This document shows, piece by piece, positions 39,444-48,460 of a DNA stretch of 64,000 nt. Origin of the DNA: Acidithiobacillus caldus ATCC 51756 (lineage in GTDB: Bacteria; Pseudomonadota; Gammaproteobacteria; Acidithiobacillales; Acidithiobacillaceae); NCBI RefSeq assembly GCF_000175575.2, contig NZ_CP005986.1, positions 2,437,001 through 2,501,000 of the forward strand, written 5' to 3'. Position numbers and translations under genes: made by a program. Each line of letters starts with the position of its first letter. Position 1 is the first letter of the stretch. The notes under the pieces were generated by a model. That model made no database searches, was not told the origin of the DNA, and saw only the letters and a list, made by a program, of their open reading frames with translations.

Positions 39444-39940
39444 TGGCTGTGGCTCTCATCCTCGTGCTTGCGCTCCTGACGGTCCTCGCGGCACTCGTCT
39501 ACGCGGCAGTGCCGATGCGCGGTGCAGTCCTCTTCGGCGCCGTGTTGCTCCTGCTGGCCGTACTCTTTCTGCTGCTGGGGGCGCCCTTCGTCGCCGCCCT
39601 GGAGGTGATCCTGTACCTGGGCGCCATCTTGGTACTGTTTCTTTTTGCCATCATGTTGCTACGTCCGGATCCGGAGGAAGAAACTGGGGCGCGGCGCTTT
39701 CGCCGCGGTGCCGGACCCGCTCTTCTCCTGCTTTGCGCCCTGGCGCTGGTGCTGGGGCTTTTGTTTCTGCCCCAGACGGGTCCGCACCTGAGTGCTCATC
39801 CCCTCGGCATCGCCGAGATCGGTGCAGCCTTGTTCGGCCCCTGGCTCTGGCTCGTGGAGGCTTTGGCCGTTTTGCTCTTTGCGGTAATCGGGGCGGTGCT
39901 GGCCATCCATCAAGGAGGTGACGATGGTGAATCTCGCTGA
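39440..39940 (+). CDS. nuoJ: NADH-quinone oxidoreductase subunit J (Nuo-2)
   Basis: 166-residue, five-helix subunit, 32 residues shorter than the first copy, which mainly lacks the inter-helix loop and C-terminal tail. The coupling helix is recognisable in LEVILYLGAILVLFLFAIMLL. It overlaps nuoK2. Confidence 0.9.
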   Translation: MMAVALILVLALLTVLAALVYAAVPMRGAVLFGAVLLLLAVLFLLLGAPFVAALEVILYLGAILVLFLFAIMLLRPDPEEETGARRFRRGAGPALLLLCALALVLGLLFLPQTGPHLSAHPLGIAEIGAALFGPWLWLVEALAVLLFAVIGAVLAIHQGGDDGESR

Positions 39941-40241
39941 CTTTGCCTTCGTCATCGCCTTCGCTCTGGTTCTGGCGGGCTTTGCCTTGGTACTCCTGCG
40001 CCGCAGTCTGATCTTTTTCCTCCTGGGGGTGGAGCTGCTCTTCAACGCAGCCATGGTCATCGCGTTGGTGGGGGGTGCGCTTTGGAACCGTGCCGACGGT
40101 CAGATTCTCGCCCTCTTCCTGATGGCCTTGAGCGGCGCCGCGCTGGCACCGACCCTGGCTCTGCTGCTGCGCGTGCGCAAGGCCTTTGGTGGCAGCAACG
40201 TGGATGTCCTGCGGCACCTACGGGGTGGGCGTGATGGCTGA
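39924..40241 (+). CDS. nuoK: NADH-quinone oxidoreductase subunit K (Nuo-2), second glutamate missing
   Basis: 105-residue, three-helix subunit. Glu37 in FFLLGVELLFNAAM matches E. coli Glu36. In helix 3 the segment after DGQI reads LALFLMALSGAALAPTLALLL; the position of E. coli Glu72 is Ala73. The ATG at 39924 follows AGGAGG at 39913-39918; an upstream GTG at 39918 is unlikely. It overlaps nuoJ2 by 17 bases. Confidence 0.92.
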   Translation: MVNLADFAFVIAFALVLAGFALVLLRRSLIFFLLGVELLFNAAMVIALVGGALWNRADGQILALFLMALSGAALAPTLALLLRVRKAFGGSNVDVLRHLRGGRDG

Positions 40242-42093
40242 CTGGCTCTGGCTCATCCCCGGCTTTCCGCTCCTAGGGGCGCTCATCAACGCCGGTTTTG
40301 GCCAGCGCCTGGGTGTACCCGTCGTGAAAAGGCTGGCAGCCCTGATGCCCCTGCTCTCCAGTGGCGTGATCCTGATCCTCTGGCTGCAGCATGCCGCCCA
40401 TCCGGATCTGACGGATCGGATCTGGACCTGGATGACCGTGGGTTCCTTCGTCGCCCGGATCGGTCTACACGTCGATGCCGTCAGTCTGGTGATGATCTCC
40501 ATCGCGGCCTTCGTGGGCTTCCTCATCCATCTGTATTCTCAACAGTTTCTGGCTGGGGACTACGGCGAGCGTCGCTATTATTTTTACCTGAACCTCTTCG
40601 TCGGCGGCATGCTGATCCTGACCATGGCCGACAACCTCCTGTTGCTGTATCTGGGCTGGGAAACGGTGGGTCTGTGCTCCTATGCCCTCGTCGCCCATTG
40701 GTACCGCCTGCGGAAAAACGCCTGGGCGGGACGCAAGGCCTTCGTGGTCACGCGCATTGGCGACATGACCTTCGCCATTGGTATATTCCTGCTCTTTGCC
40801 CAATACCATACCCTGGACATCCAGCGCCTGTTGCCGATGATCCAGGCGCAGCCAGCGCCCTCGGTGCTCTTGGCGGCGAGCGCGCTGGTACTCATCGGGG
40901 CTCTCGCAAAGTCCGCGCAGTTTCCCCTGCATCTGTGGCTACCCGACTCCATGGCCGGCCCCAGCACGGTATCGGCACTGATCCACGCAGCGACCATGGT
41001 GACGGCAGGGGTCTATCTCAGTATCCGCCTGCTGCCGCTTTTTGCCGCCGTGCCGGGCATGCTCTCGGTCATCGCCCTCTTGGGCGCCTGGACGGCTTTT
41101 TACGCAGCCAGCTGTGGTCTGGCGCAGGTGGACATCAAACGCGTTCTGGCCTATTCCACCATCAGTCAGCTGGGTTATATGTTCCTGGCGGTGGGTATCG
41201 GCGCGCCAGCCTTGGGGCTCTTTCACCTCTTGGTACATGCCTGCTTCAAGGCCCTGCTATTCATGGCGGCGGGTGCAGTGATCAGCATCTACGCCGAGGA
41301 TCACGACATTCGCCACATGGGTGGTCTCAAGAGGCAACAGCCCTTGCTGCGCTGGACCTTTCTCGCCGGCATCTCTGCCTTGGCGGCCGTGCCGGTGATC
41401 TCGGCAGGCTTCTACAGCAAGGACGCCATCATCGATGCCAGCTGGCTTGCACCCCACGGGATCCTGCTCTACACCCTCGCCCTGGCGGGAGCGCTGTTGA
41501 CCGCCGCTTATGCTTTCCGTCTGTATTTCCTGGTCTTCGAGGGTGAGCCGAGGGGCGGCGAGCCCTATCGCCTGGGCTGGGGCATGAAGATACCCCTCCT
41601 GATCCTCGCCATCGCCAGTGTCGGGATTGGCTGGCTGCAGTTTCCGCCAGGCTGGCCGGGACCACACCTCTGGTTGCCGTGGCTGCAGCGGGAACTGGGA
41701 CCGACTCCCGAGCCCACGGGCAGCCTCGCGGCGATACTGGAGGCCGTTGGGGCGATGGTAACGCTGGTGGGCATCGGCCTCGGTTACCTTGCAGCCCGTT
41801 GGGAACGTCAGGGTCGCGGGCTGAGCCGCATCACCTTCCTTGCCCAGGCCTGGCATCTGGATGCCCTGGCCCTGCGGTTCCTGCCGCCGGTGCTGTATGG
41901 CGCGGCCACTTTCTTGCGCCAGGGCGTGGAGGGGCTGCTTTTTCGCAGCGCCATCCTCGGTGGCCTACGGGAGGGCCTGCAGTGGAGCGGCGTGGCCCTT
42001 GCCTGGGGTGAAAATGGCCTGATCAGCCGATACGTCGCCTTCATGCTCCTGGGCCTCTTGCTTCTCGTGCTCCTGCTCTGGGGTGGTCCATGA
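40234..42093 (+). CDS. nuoL: NADH-quinone oxidoreductase subunit L (Nuo-2)
   Basis: 619-residue antiporter-like subunit. The main channel residues are kept: Glu in LYLGWETVGLCSYAL, Lys in LAKSAQFPLHLWLPDSMAGP and Lys-Asp in AGFYSKDAIIDAS. It is some 40 residues shorter than the first copy. The ATG at 40234 overlaps the end of nuoK2. Confidence 0.93.
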   Translation: MADWLWLIPGFPLLGALINAGFGQRLGVPVVKRLAALMPLLSSGVILILWLQHAAHPDLTDRIWTWMTVGSFVARIGLHVDAVSLVMISIAAFVGFLIHLYSQQFLAGDYGERRYYFYLNLFVGGMLILTMADNLLLLYLGWETVGLCSYALVAHWYRLRKNAWAGRKAFVVTRIGDMTFAIGIFLLFAQYHTLDIQRLLPMIQAQPAPSVLLAASALVLIGALAKSAQFPLHLWLPDSMAGPSTVSALIHAATMVTAGVYLSIRLLPLFAAVPGMLSVIALLGAWTAFYAASCGLAQVDIKRVLAYSTISQLGYMFLAVGIGAPALGLFHLLVHACFKALLFMAAGAVISIYAEDHDIRHMGGLKRQQPLLRWTFLAGISALAAVPVISAGFYSKDAIIDASWLAPHGILLYTLALAGALLTAAYAFRLYFLVFEGEPRGGEPYRLGWGMKIPLLILAIASVGIGWLQFPPGWPGPHLWLPWLQRELGPTPEPTGSLAAILEAVGAMVTLVGIGLGYLAARWERQGRGLSRITFLAQAWHLDALALRFLPPVLYGAATFLRQGVEGLLFRSAILGGLREGLQWSGVALAWGENGLISRYVAFMLLGLLLLVLLLWGGP

Positions 42094-43544
42094 TCCTGAG
42101 CGCCCTCGTCCTTTGGCCCTGGATCGTCGCCCTGTGGCTTGGCGGGCGGCCGCAGGACAGCCATCACTTGGCCTTACCCGCAGCCCTCCTCGAGCTCGTC
42201 CTCGCTCTATCGGCGGCCTTTGCCGGAGGCACACTGGACAACCGAGCGCTGTATCTGCCTCTGATTGGGTATCTCTGGAGCCAGCAAAACTCGAACCTCG
42301 CGGCGACCCTGGCCGTCACGGCAGCCGCCCTGCTGCCCTTTGCTCTGCGCTTTGCCTGGCGTCTGGAGGAATTCCGCGCCCTGGTCATCGCTGCCTTCGT
42401 CCTGGTGGGCGCCCTCATGGGAACCTTCTTTTCCCAGAATTTTCTGGGCTTCTATCTCTTCTACGAGATCGTCGCCCTCAGTGGTGCCTGGATGATCCTC
42501 ATCAGTGGCGATCGGGACCGGGCGGCGGCACTGCGTTTCCTGCTGTATACCGTCGGCGGTTCCCTCCTGCTCCTGCTGGCGGTGCTCTACATTTACCTCG
42601 ACAACGGAAGTGCCAACGGCATCTACACCTTTTCCTGGACCGGCCTTGCGGCGGTGCCAAGGCCGGAGGGGGCGGTAGCACCCTGGCTTTTTCTGGCCAT
42701 GCTCGCGGGCCTCGCGGTCAAGCTTCCCGTGTTCCCGCTGCACAGCTGGGCGGGACCAGCCTATGGGCGGGCGGCACCGGCGGCGAGCATGCTGCTGTCG
42801 GGTGCGGCGGTACTTGCCGGTGCCTATGGTCTCATCCACTGGGCCATTCCGCTGCTGCCCCAGGGCGCGTTGCAGTTTGCGCCCTACGGGATTCTCACGG
42901 GTGCCGTGGGTACCCTGTATGCGGCTTTCCTTGCCCTGGATGCTCCGAATCTTCGCCGTTTCGCCGCCTGGGCCAGTGTGAGCCACATGAATCTCGTCGC
43001 CCTCGGCCTCTTTGCGCTCCAGGAACAGGCTCTACACGGCGCCCTGTTCCTGCTGGTGGCGCATGCGCTGCTGGCGGTGGGTCTTTTCGGCGTCATCGCC
43101 ATTCTCGAGGCACGCGGCCTGCCGGGCCACTGGGATGGCCTGGGCGGACTGTTCCGTCAGACCCCGAGGCTCGGTGCCTGGACGCTCTTTTTCTTCCTCA
43201 CCGGCATGGGTCTGCCGGGCCTTGCCAACTTTCCGGGAGAGTTCCTTTCCTTAGCCGGTGCTTTCCGCGTCTCGCCGTGGCCGGCGGCCATTGCCGCTTT
43301 CGGCATCCTGCTCAGTGTGATTGTCTTTCTGCGCGCCTATGAGCGGGTCATGCTGGGTCCTCTGAACCCTGGGATCCCGCGGGGAATAGGCGACCTGTCC
43401 GGGGGTGAGCTGACCATGATGTGGGCACTGGGAATCCTCTGCCTGTGGCTTGGTCTCGATCCCCAGCCCGTGCTTGGGCAGTTCCAGGGACTGCTGCCCG
43501 TCCACAGCGCCGTGCACTTTGCGGGAGCTTTCCATGGCCATTGA
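42090..43544 (+). CDS. nuoM: NADH-quinone oxidoreductase subunit M (Nuo-2), divergent channel
   Basis: 484-residue antiporter-like subunit. Glu in GFYLFYEIVALSG, Lys in LAVKLPVFPLHSW and Glu in ANFPGEFLSLAG are present. The usual WLPDAHVEAP is replaced by WAGPAYGRAAP, and the Lys of VMLKMGAYG (E. coli Lys265) is Ala in AAVLAGAYG. It overlaps both neighbours (ATGA with nuoL2, 11 bases with nuoN2). Confidence 0.92.
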   Translation: MILSALVLWPWIVALWLGGRPQDSHHLALPAALLELVLALSAAFAGGTLDNRALYLPLIGYLWSQQNSNLAATLAVTAAALLPFALRFAWRLEEFRALVIAAFVLVGALMGTFFSQNFLGFYLFYEIVALSGAWMILISGDRDRAAALRFLLYTVGGSLLLLLAVLYIYLDNGSANGIYTFSWTGLAAVPRPEGAVAPWLFLAMLAGLAVKLPVFPLHSWAGPAYGRAAPAASMLLSGAAVLAGAYGLIHWAIPLLPQGALQFAPYGILTGAVGTLYAAFLALDAPNLRRFAAWASVSHMNLVALGLFALQEQALHGALFLLVAHALLAVGLFGVIAILEARGLPGHWDGLGGLFRQTPRLGAWTLFFFLTGMGLPGLANFPGEFLSLAGAFRVSPWPAAIAAFGILLSVIVFLRAYERVMLGPLNPGIPRGIGDLSGGELTMMWALGILCLWLGLDPQPVLGQFQGLLPVHSAVHFAGAFHGH

Positions 43545-44871
43545 AGCGAGTCTGGAGCCCCTCGCTCTGGTGGGTGTGGCGGCGCTGCTCGCCTTCTTTT
43601 TCGATCTGGCCCCCATCCTCGCACGCTGGGCATTGCGCTTCGGCGTTCTCGTGGCCATCTGTGCGGCCTGGGTGGTTTTCCACGCTCGCCTCGAGCTGGG
43701 CGGGGGGTTCTATTGGGATAGCAGCGCCAGCGTGCTCGGGGTCTACCTCAGCCTGGCAACGGCCGCCGTGCTGGCCTTCATCGCCGGACACCCTTTGGCC
43801 CAACGCCTGCCCGGAGCCCTGACCGGGCTTTCCCTGACGGTACTTCTGGGGGCTCTGTGTCTGGTCAGCAGTCAGACCCTGCTGGGGCTCTTTGTGGGCC
43901 TTGAACTCCAGGTGCTACCGTTCTTTGCGCTGCTCGCCTGGCCCGGAAGCCGCCGCATCGCCCTGGAGGCAGCCGCCAAGTACGCATTGCTGGCCGGTCT
44001 CGCCTCGGCCCTTTTTGGCCTCGGGGTGGCGATACTCTTTCTCGGCAACGGGAGCCTTGCCCTGATTCCGCCGCAGGGCACTCTGCTGACGGGCTTTGCC
44101 AGTCATCTCGGTCTATTGCTGCTCTATGCAGCCCTTGCCTTCGAACTGGCCGTGGCTCCCTTCCATGCTTGGGTAGCGGACATCTACGAAGGCGCACCTG
44201 CTCCCATCGTCCTCCTCCTGGGCGCCGTGGCCAAGGTAGGCATCCTCGGGGCCTGGATCGATCTGGCCAGTGTCAGCGAGGCCTGGGCTACGCCCCTCTG
44301 GGTGTTGGCCGCCATCAGCATGGTGATAGGCAATCTCCTCGCCTTGCGCAGTCAGCGTATCCGTCGTCTCATGGGCTACTCGGCGGTGGCCCACGCGGGC
44401 TATTTCCTCGCCGCGCTTGGCGCTGGACCCCTTGGGATCGTTGCGGCCACCGTCTATGCCCTGGCTTACGGCCTCATGCATATGGCCAGCTTCCTGCCAC
44501 TGTCGGTTCTGCCGGAGGATAGCCATGGCATACCCTGGAGCGCTTTCCGCCGGCGCCAGCCGGTACTTGCGGGCCTGCTGGCTCTGGCCCTCCTGTCCCT
44601 GGCGGGCATGCCGCCCAGCCTCGGCTTTTTTGCCAAACTCGGGGTGCTCCTGGTAACCCTCCACGGGGGACTCTGGCCGCTCGCCGTCCTCCTCGCCCTC
44701 ATGAGTGCCCTGTCCTTCGCCTATTATCTTCCGGCCATCTGGCGTGTAGACCGGAGCGAACGCAGTCCGGCTCTGAAGCAGGCCGCTTGGTGGTCCTACC
44801 TGGGCGCTGTGGGAATCGTCGTCCTCCTGCTGGGCTGGCTCGGCCTGCCCGCGCTCTTGACGGTCCTCTGA
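43534..44871 (+). CDS. nuoN: NADH-quinone oxidoreductase subunit N (Nuo-2), channel Lys replaced by Glu
   Basis: 445-residue antiporter-like subunit. Glu in LFVGLELQVLPFF, Lys in GAVAKVGILG and Lys in FFAKLGVLL are kept. The segment FKLGAAPFHMW of the first copy (E. coli Lys217) reads FELAVAPFHAW, so the broken-helix Lys is Glu. The start at 43534 overlaps nuoM2. It is the last nuo gene; no terminator was recognised after it. Confidence 0.92.
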   Translation: MAIEASLEPLALVGVAALLAFFFDLAPILARWALRFGVLVAICAAWVVFHARLELGGGFYWDSSASVLGVYLSLATAAVLAFIAGHPLAQRLPGALTGLSLTVLLGALCLVSSQTLLGLFVGLELQVLPFFALLAWPGSRRIALEAAAKYALLAGLASALFGLGVAILFLGNGSLALIPPQGTLLTGFASHLGLLLLYAALAFELAVAPFHAWVADIYEGAPAPIVLLLGAVAKVGILGAWIDLASVSEAWATPLWVLAAISMVIGNLLALRSQRIRRLMGYSAVAHAGYFLAALGAGPLGIVAATVYALAYGLMHMASFLPLSVLPEDSHGIPWSAFRRRQPVLAGLLALALLSLAGMPPSLGFFAKLGVLLVTLHGGLWPLAVLLALMSALSFAYYLPAIWRVDRSERSPALKQAAWWSYLGAVGIVVLLLGWLGLPALLTVL

Positions 44872-44994
44872 CTCCACCGGTCCACCCTGCGCCCCCGCGG
44901 CGCGCTGTCGAGATCCGAGGCATGCTTGACGGCACCATCGCTATCGCGGAAAAATGCAACCTTGTTGCAATTACTACCCCATTGGAGAATCACC

Positions 44995-45694
44995 GTGCCG
45001 CAGAACCCTCCCCGCGCTGAGGATCGCCCCCTGCGTCCCAATGTCGTCGGTTTTTGGGGCCTCATCGGCCAGAGCATAGCCGGCATGGCGCCGAGCTGCG
45101 ATGTGGTGGCCTTCATGACGGCTGGCGCCGCTTTTGCCCTGGTCGCGATGCCGCTCTCTTATCTCGCAGCTTTTCTGCTCATGTTCATCGAAGTCAACAC
45201 CATCTATCGACAGTTCGGCGCGCGTACTCTTCGCCATCGGTCGCGACAGCCTCATCCATCAGCATTTTGCCCACGTCAACGGACAGAAGGCTCCGGCTGC
45301 GGCAACGGCTTTCATCGGTGGCACTGCGATCCTGCTGGCCCTGGCAGGCGGTGCGATCTGGGGACCAGCCAATGCCTTCAACGTCATGACCACAGCCGTC
45401 CTGTTCGGACTGGTCACCGCTCACACCTTCATGAATGTGGCACTCATGCGTTTGCCGTGCAGCGCAGGAGAGAGGCTACTGACCCGCCGCTTTTTTCATT
45501 TCCTGCTCCCGGCCATCGCCACCGTACTGTTCTGGTGGGTTTTGTATGAGTCCATCTTCCCGATGACCTCACCTTTGGCGTATGCGCCGCTGCTGTGGCT
45601 CCTCGTGCTTGCGCCCGGCGCTTTGTACGCGCTACGCAAAAATCGCGGCCTGGATCCCCAGCGCAGTCACCGTCTGGGAATCCCGCCGGGTTAG
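44995..45694 (+). pseudogene. remnant of an APC-family amino-acid permease
   Basis: Reading from GTG 44995, after GGAGA, the N terminus VGFWGLIGQSIAGMAPSCDV and the first two helices are typical of APC permeases. Near 45215 the sequence jumps frame into RVLFAIGRDSLIHQHFAHVN, which normally lies about 250 residues later, and continues with the last four helices to the stop at 45694. So the middle is deleted and the frames no longer agree. GCAAC/GTTGC hairpin-forming bases lie just before the start. Confidence 0.75.
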
Positions 45695-45804
45695 CGTGGA
45701 AGCGGGCGCCTTGCGTCGCACCCTTTCCCCTTTTCATGGTCTAGACTTTAGGTGTGTTGAAGCCACCAGACGACAGAGTTTGTTCTCAGACCAGGAGGCC
45801 CGAG

Positions 45805-47064
45805 GTGAAAGACCTACGTTCTCATTTTCTCGACCATGTCAAAAAAGGCTTGGATGGTGCGCACCTGCCGCTCAAAATCCGCTTTTGGGACGGCTACACG
45901 TATAGCTTTGCCGAGCCAGCGGCGGTGGTCATGGAACTACGTTCGTCCCAGCTCGTGTCGCGTCTGCTCATGGGTAGCGCGCTGGATGTGCTGGGTGAGG
46001 CGTACGTCGAGGGCGAGGTAGGCCTGGAGGGCCGTTACCAGGATATCCTCGCCGTGGCCGAGGGCCTCAATCGGGCATTCCCCAAGAAAAAGGAAGGTAA
46101 TCGACCACGCTGGTTTGGGCGCAAGGCACACAGCAAGGAAAAGGATGCCGAGTCCATCCACTACCACTACGACGTCTCCAACGATTTCTATCGCCTCTGG
46201 CTGGACCGCAACATGGTCTACTCCTGCGCCTATTTCAAGACGGGCGAGGAGGACATCGATCTGGCCCAGGAGCAGAAATTTGCCCACATCTGCCGCAAGC
46301 TGCATCTCGAACCCGGCGACAAACTGCTGGACATCGGTTGCGGCTGGGGAGGGCTCCTGGCCTGGGCCGCCCAGCATTACGCCATCGAGGGCGTCGGTGT
46401 GACCCTGAGCGAGGCCCAGTATCACTACGCTAAAGAGCGTATGGAGCGTGAAGGTCTGGCGGATCGTGTGGAGATCCGTCTGCAGGACTACCGCGACATT
46501 CCGGAACGGGATCATTTCGACAAGGTCGTTTCCGTGGGCATGTTCGAACACGTGGGACGAGCGCATCTCAGTGCGTATTTCGGGGTCATCCGCCGGGTGC
46601 TCAAGGAGGGCGGCTGGGTGCTCAACCACGGCATCACGGCGAGCCAGCAGGACGATGAGAACGGCCACCACTCGGGCAGCGACTTCATCGACAAGTACGT
46701 CTTTCCCGACGGGGAGATACCGCACCTGTGGCGGGTGGTGCACGAGATGGCGGGGCAGGATCTGGAGGTACTGGATGTGGAGAATCTCCGCCCCCACTAC
46801 GCCCAGACCCTGATTCACTGGGTTCGCCGTCTGGAGGCCCACAAAGACGAGGCCATCGCCATGGTAGGCGAGAAACGCTATCGCATCTGGGCCATCTACA
46901 TGGCCGGCTGTGCCTACGGTTTCTGGCGCAACTGGTCGGCTCTGCACCAGGTTCTGGCGGTAAAGCAGACGGGCGATGAGCTCACAGCGCGGCCTTGGGA
47001 GCGTCGCTATCAATACGCGGACGACAGCTTCCGTCTGGCGGAACCCGATTGGGGCGAACTTTGA
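45805..47064 (+). CDS. cfa: cyclopropane-fatty-acyl-phospholipid synthase
   Basis: 419-residue SAM-dependent enzyme that adds a methylene bridge to unsaturated acyl chains in membrane phospholipids, a known acid-stress response. It has IHYHYDVSNDFYRLWLD, the SAM site LLDIGCGWGGLLAWAA and the active-site region VSVGMFEHVGRAHLSAYF. The GTG at 45805 has AGGAGG six bases upstream and is preferred to a GTG at 45754. Confidence 0.93.
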   Translation: MKDLRSHFLDHVKKGLDGAHLPLKIRFWDGYTYSFAEPAAVVMELRSSQLVSRLLMGSALDVLGEAYVEGEVGLEGRYQDILAVAEGLNRAFPKKKEGNRPRWFGRKAHSKEKDAESIHYHYDVSNDFYRLWLDRNMVYSCAYFKTGEEDIDLAQEQKFAHICRKLHLEPGDKLLDIGCGWGGLLAWAAQHYAIEGVGVTLSEAQYHYAKERMEREGLADRVEIRLQDYRDIPERDHFDKVVSVGMFEHVGRAHLSAYFGVIRRVLKEGGWVLNHGITASQQDDENGHHSGSDFIDKYVFPDGEIPHLWRVVHEMAGQDLEVLDVENLRPHYAQTLIHWVRRLEAHKDEAIAMVGEKRYRIWAIYMAGCAYGFWRNWSALHQVLAVKQTGDELTARPWERRYQYADDSFRLAEPDWGEL

Positions 47065-47702
47065 CCGCAGGCCTACGCAGCATCACCCTGGTGCGTCACG
47101 GCACGACGGAGTGGGCTGCTTCGGGTCGCCACACCTCCGTCACCGACATCGGGCTGACCCCCGATGGTCGGGCCGAAGCCATGGCGCTATGGCCTTTTTT
47201 CCGCGACCGTGGGCGTAACTTCGATGGGATCTACACGAGCCCTCTGAAACGCGCCCGCCACACCGCCATTCTCGCCGGTTTCACCGATGCCGATCCCCAC
47301 GATGGGCTACGCGAGTGGCACTACGGCCGTTACGAGGGTAAAACCAGCGCCGAGATCCATCGGGAATGGCCGCAGTGGACCATTTTTCGCTGTGGCGCGC
47401 CCGAGGGCGAGAGCCGGGAAGCGGTACAGCGGCGTTGCCGCAGCCTCATCGAAGACTGGCAGAAACGCGGCCATGAACATGTGCTCTGCTTTGCCCACGG
47501 TCATATCCTGCGGGCTTTGGCCTGCTGCTGGTTGGAGCGGGAGCTGGAATTCGGCGATCAACTGCACCTGGATGCCGGCAGCATTTCGTGCCTCGGCTTC
47601 GAGCACCAGTCACCGGCCGTGCTGTTCTGGAATCTGCATCCCCACTTCTGCGGCGGTGGGCGTGGAGCAGAGCCCATCTTGCGTGGCACGACGCACCCGT
47701 GA
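47061..47702 (+). CDS. histidine phosphatase (phosphoglycerate mutase-like) family protein
   Basis: 213-residue protein with the RHG motif ITLVRHGTTEW near residue 10 (phosphorylated His), YTSPLKRARHTA, and HVLCFAHGHILRAL with the second catalytic His. The family includes phosphatases of sugar phosphates and alpha-ribazole phosphate; no cobamide genes are near, so the substrate is not assigned. The start TTG at 47061 overlaps the cfa stop. Confidence 0.82.
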   Translation: MTAGLRSITLVRHGTTEWAASGRHTSVTDIGLTPDGRAEAMALWPFFRDRGRNFDGIYTSPLKRARHTAILAGFTDADPHDGLREWHYGRYEGKTSAEIHREWPQWTIFRCGAPEGESREAVQRRCRSLIEDWQKRGHEHVLCFAHGHILRALACCWLERELEFGDQLHLDAGSISCLGFEHQSPAVLFWNLHPHFCGGGRGAEPILRGTTHP

Positions 47703-47739
47703 GCGCCCGGCGGGGCATGGCTGCGGGATCCCCCGTACA

Positions 47740-48204
47740 CTATGGGACGTGCTCTTTACCCGCCGTCGCAGCATCGGCGGACAGGGAGCAGGAACGGGTG
47801 GCCACACGCCGCCAATGGGTAGATCCACCGAGCCAGGAGAATCCAAGGTAGCCATAGACCTTCAGCCGGTCTTCCGACTCCAAGGTCAGGCGACCCTGAA
47901 AATGCTGGCCATTGCGCGGGTCAAAGATGCGCCCGTAACGATACAGGCCAGGGTGATCGGGAGAGGCGGCGAAGCCAGACAAAATGACGGGTTGATGATG
48001 CGCCCGCGCTGCCGCCACGGAAGCCTCGGCACTGGGTAGACTGATTCCATCAAAGAGCCCGTCGACCCGGTAGATACGAATGTAGGCCTCACCATGGCTG
48101 GTCGCCCAGACACCGCAGATGCTCTCGTCCCTTGCCCAAACCGGCTGGCTCCGGAGAGCCGCGCCGAGGACGACCAAAATGGCGAGGGCGAGGCGGTAAC
48201 ACAT
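47740..48204 (-). CDS. DUF2147 family secreted protein
   Basis: 154-residue protein with an N-terminal signal peptide (MCYRLALAILVVLGAALR, cleavage near VWA-RD). The mature part, CGVWATSHGEAYIRIYRVDG and LKVYGYLGFSWLGGSTHWRRV, matches the DUF2147 pattern of a small periplasmic beta-barrel. Function unknown. The ATG at 48204 begins the signal peptide; the frame is open further upstream. Confidence 0.75.
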   Translation of the reverse strand: MCYRLALAILVVLGAALRSQPVWARDESICGVWATSHGEAYIRIYRVDGLFDGISLPSAEASVAAARAHHQPVILSGFAASPDHPGLYRYGRIFDPRNGQHFQGRLTLESEDRLKVYGYLGFSWLGGSTHWRRVATRSCSLSADAATAGKEHVP

Positions 48205-48298
48205 ATACCGCGACCGCCACGGGAGGCTTCTGCGGGATACATAGCCAATGGCTCGGAATCCGCGCGCCAAGGGCACGTTTTTCCAGATCATTTCCAGA

Positions 48299-48448
48299 TC
48301 AGTGCCCAGCCTTGGTTGGGGTCACGGAGCGACTGCCAGCTGGGGTATTGTAGTACACCACGGAGCCCGCGGCACTCGCGGCCATGAGGGGAAGGCAGCC
48401 GCTGAGGCTGAGACTGAGGGCGCCAAGACCGGCGATCCGGCAGGCCAA
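48299..48448 (-). CDS. possible small lipoprotein, 49 aa
   Basis: From TTG at 48448 the frame reads a short hydrophobic signal with lipobox: ACRIAGLGALSLSLSGC, then LPLMAASAAGSVVYYNTPAG. The lipobox is convincing, but there is no clear ribosome-binding site and only a TTG start. The 382 bases between DUF2147 and the next lipoprotein otherwise hold only a promoter. Confidence 0.35.
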   Translation of the reverse strand: MACRIAGLGALSLSLSGCLPLMAASAAGSVVYYNTPAGSRSVTPTKAGH

Positions 48449-48460
48449 CGTTGCAAATTG

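Noticed and set aside
44941-45000. GCAAC/GTTGC hairpin before the permease remnant as a Nuo-2 terminator
   Set aside because: Stem of five bases with no T-run on either strand.
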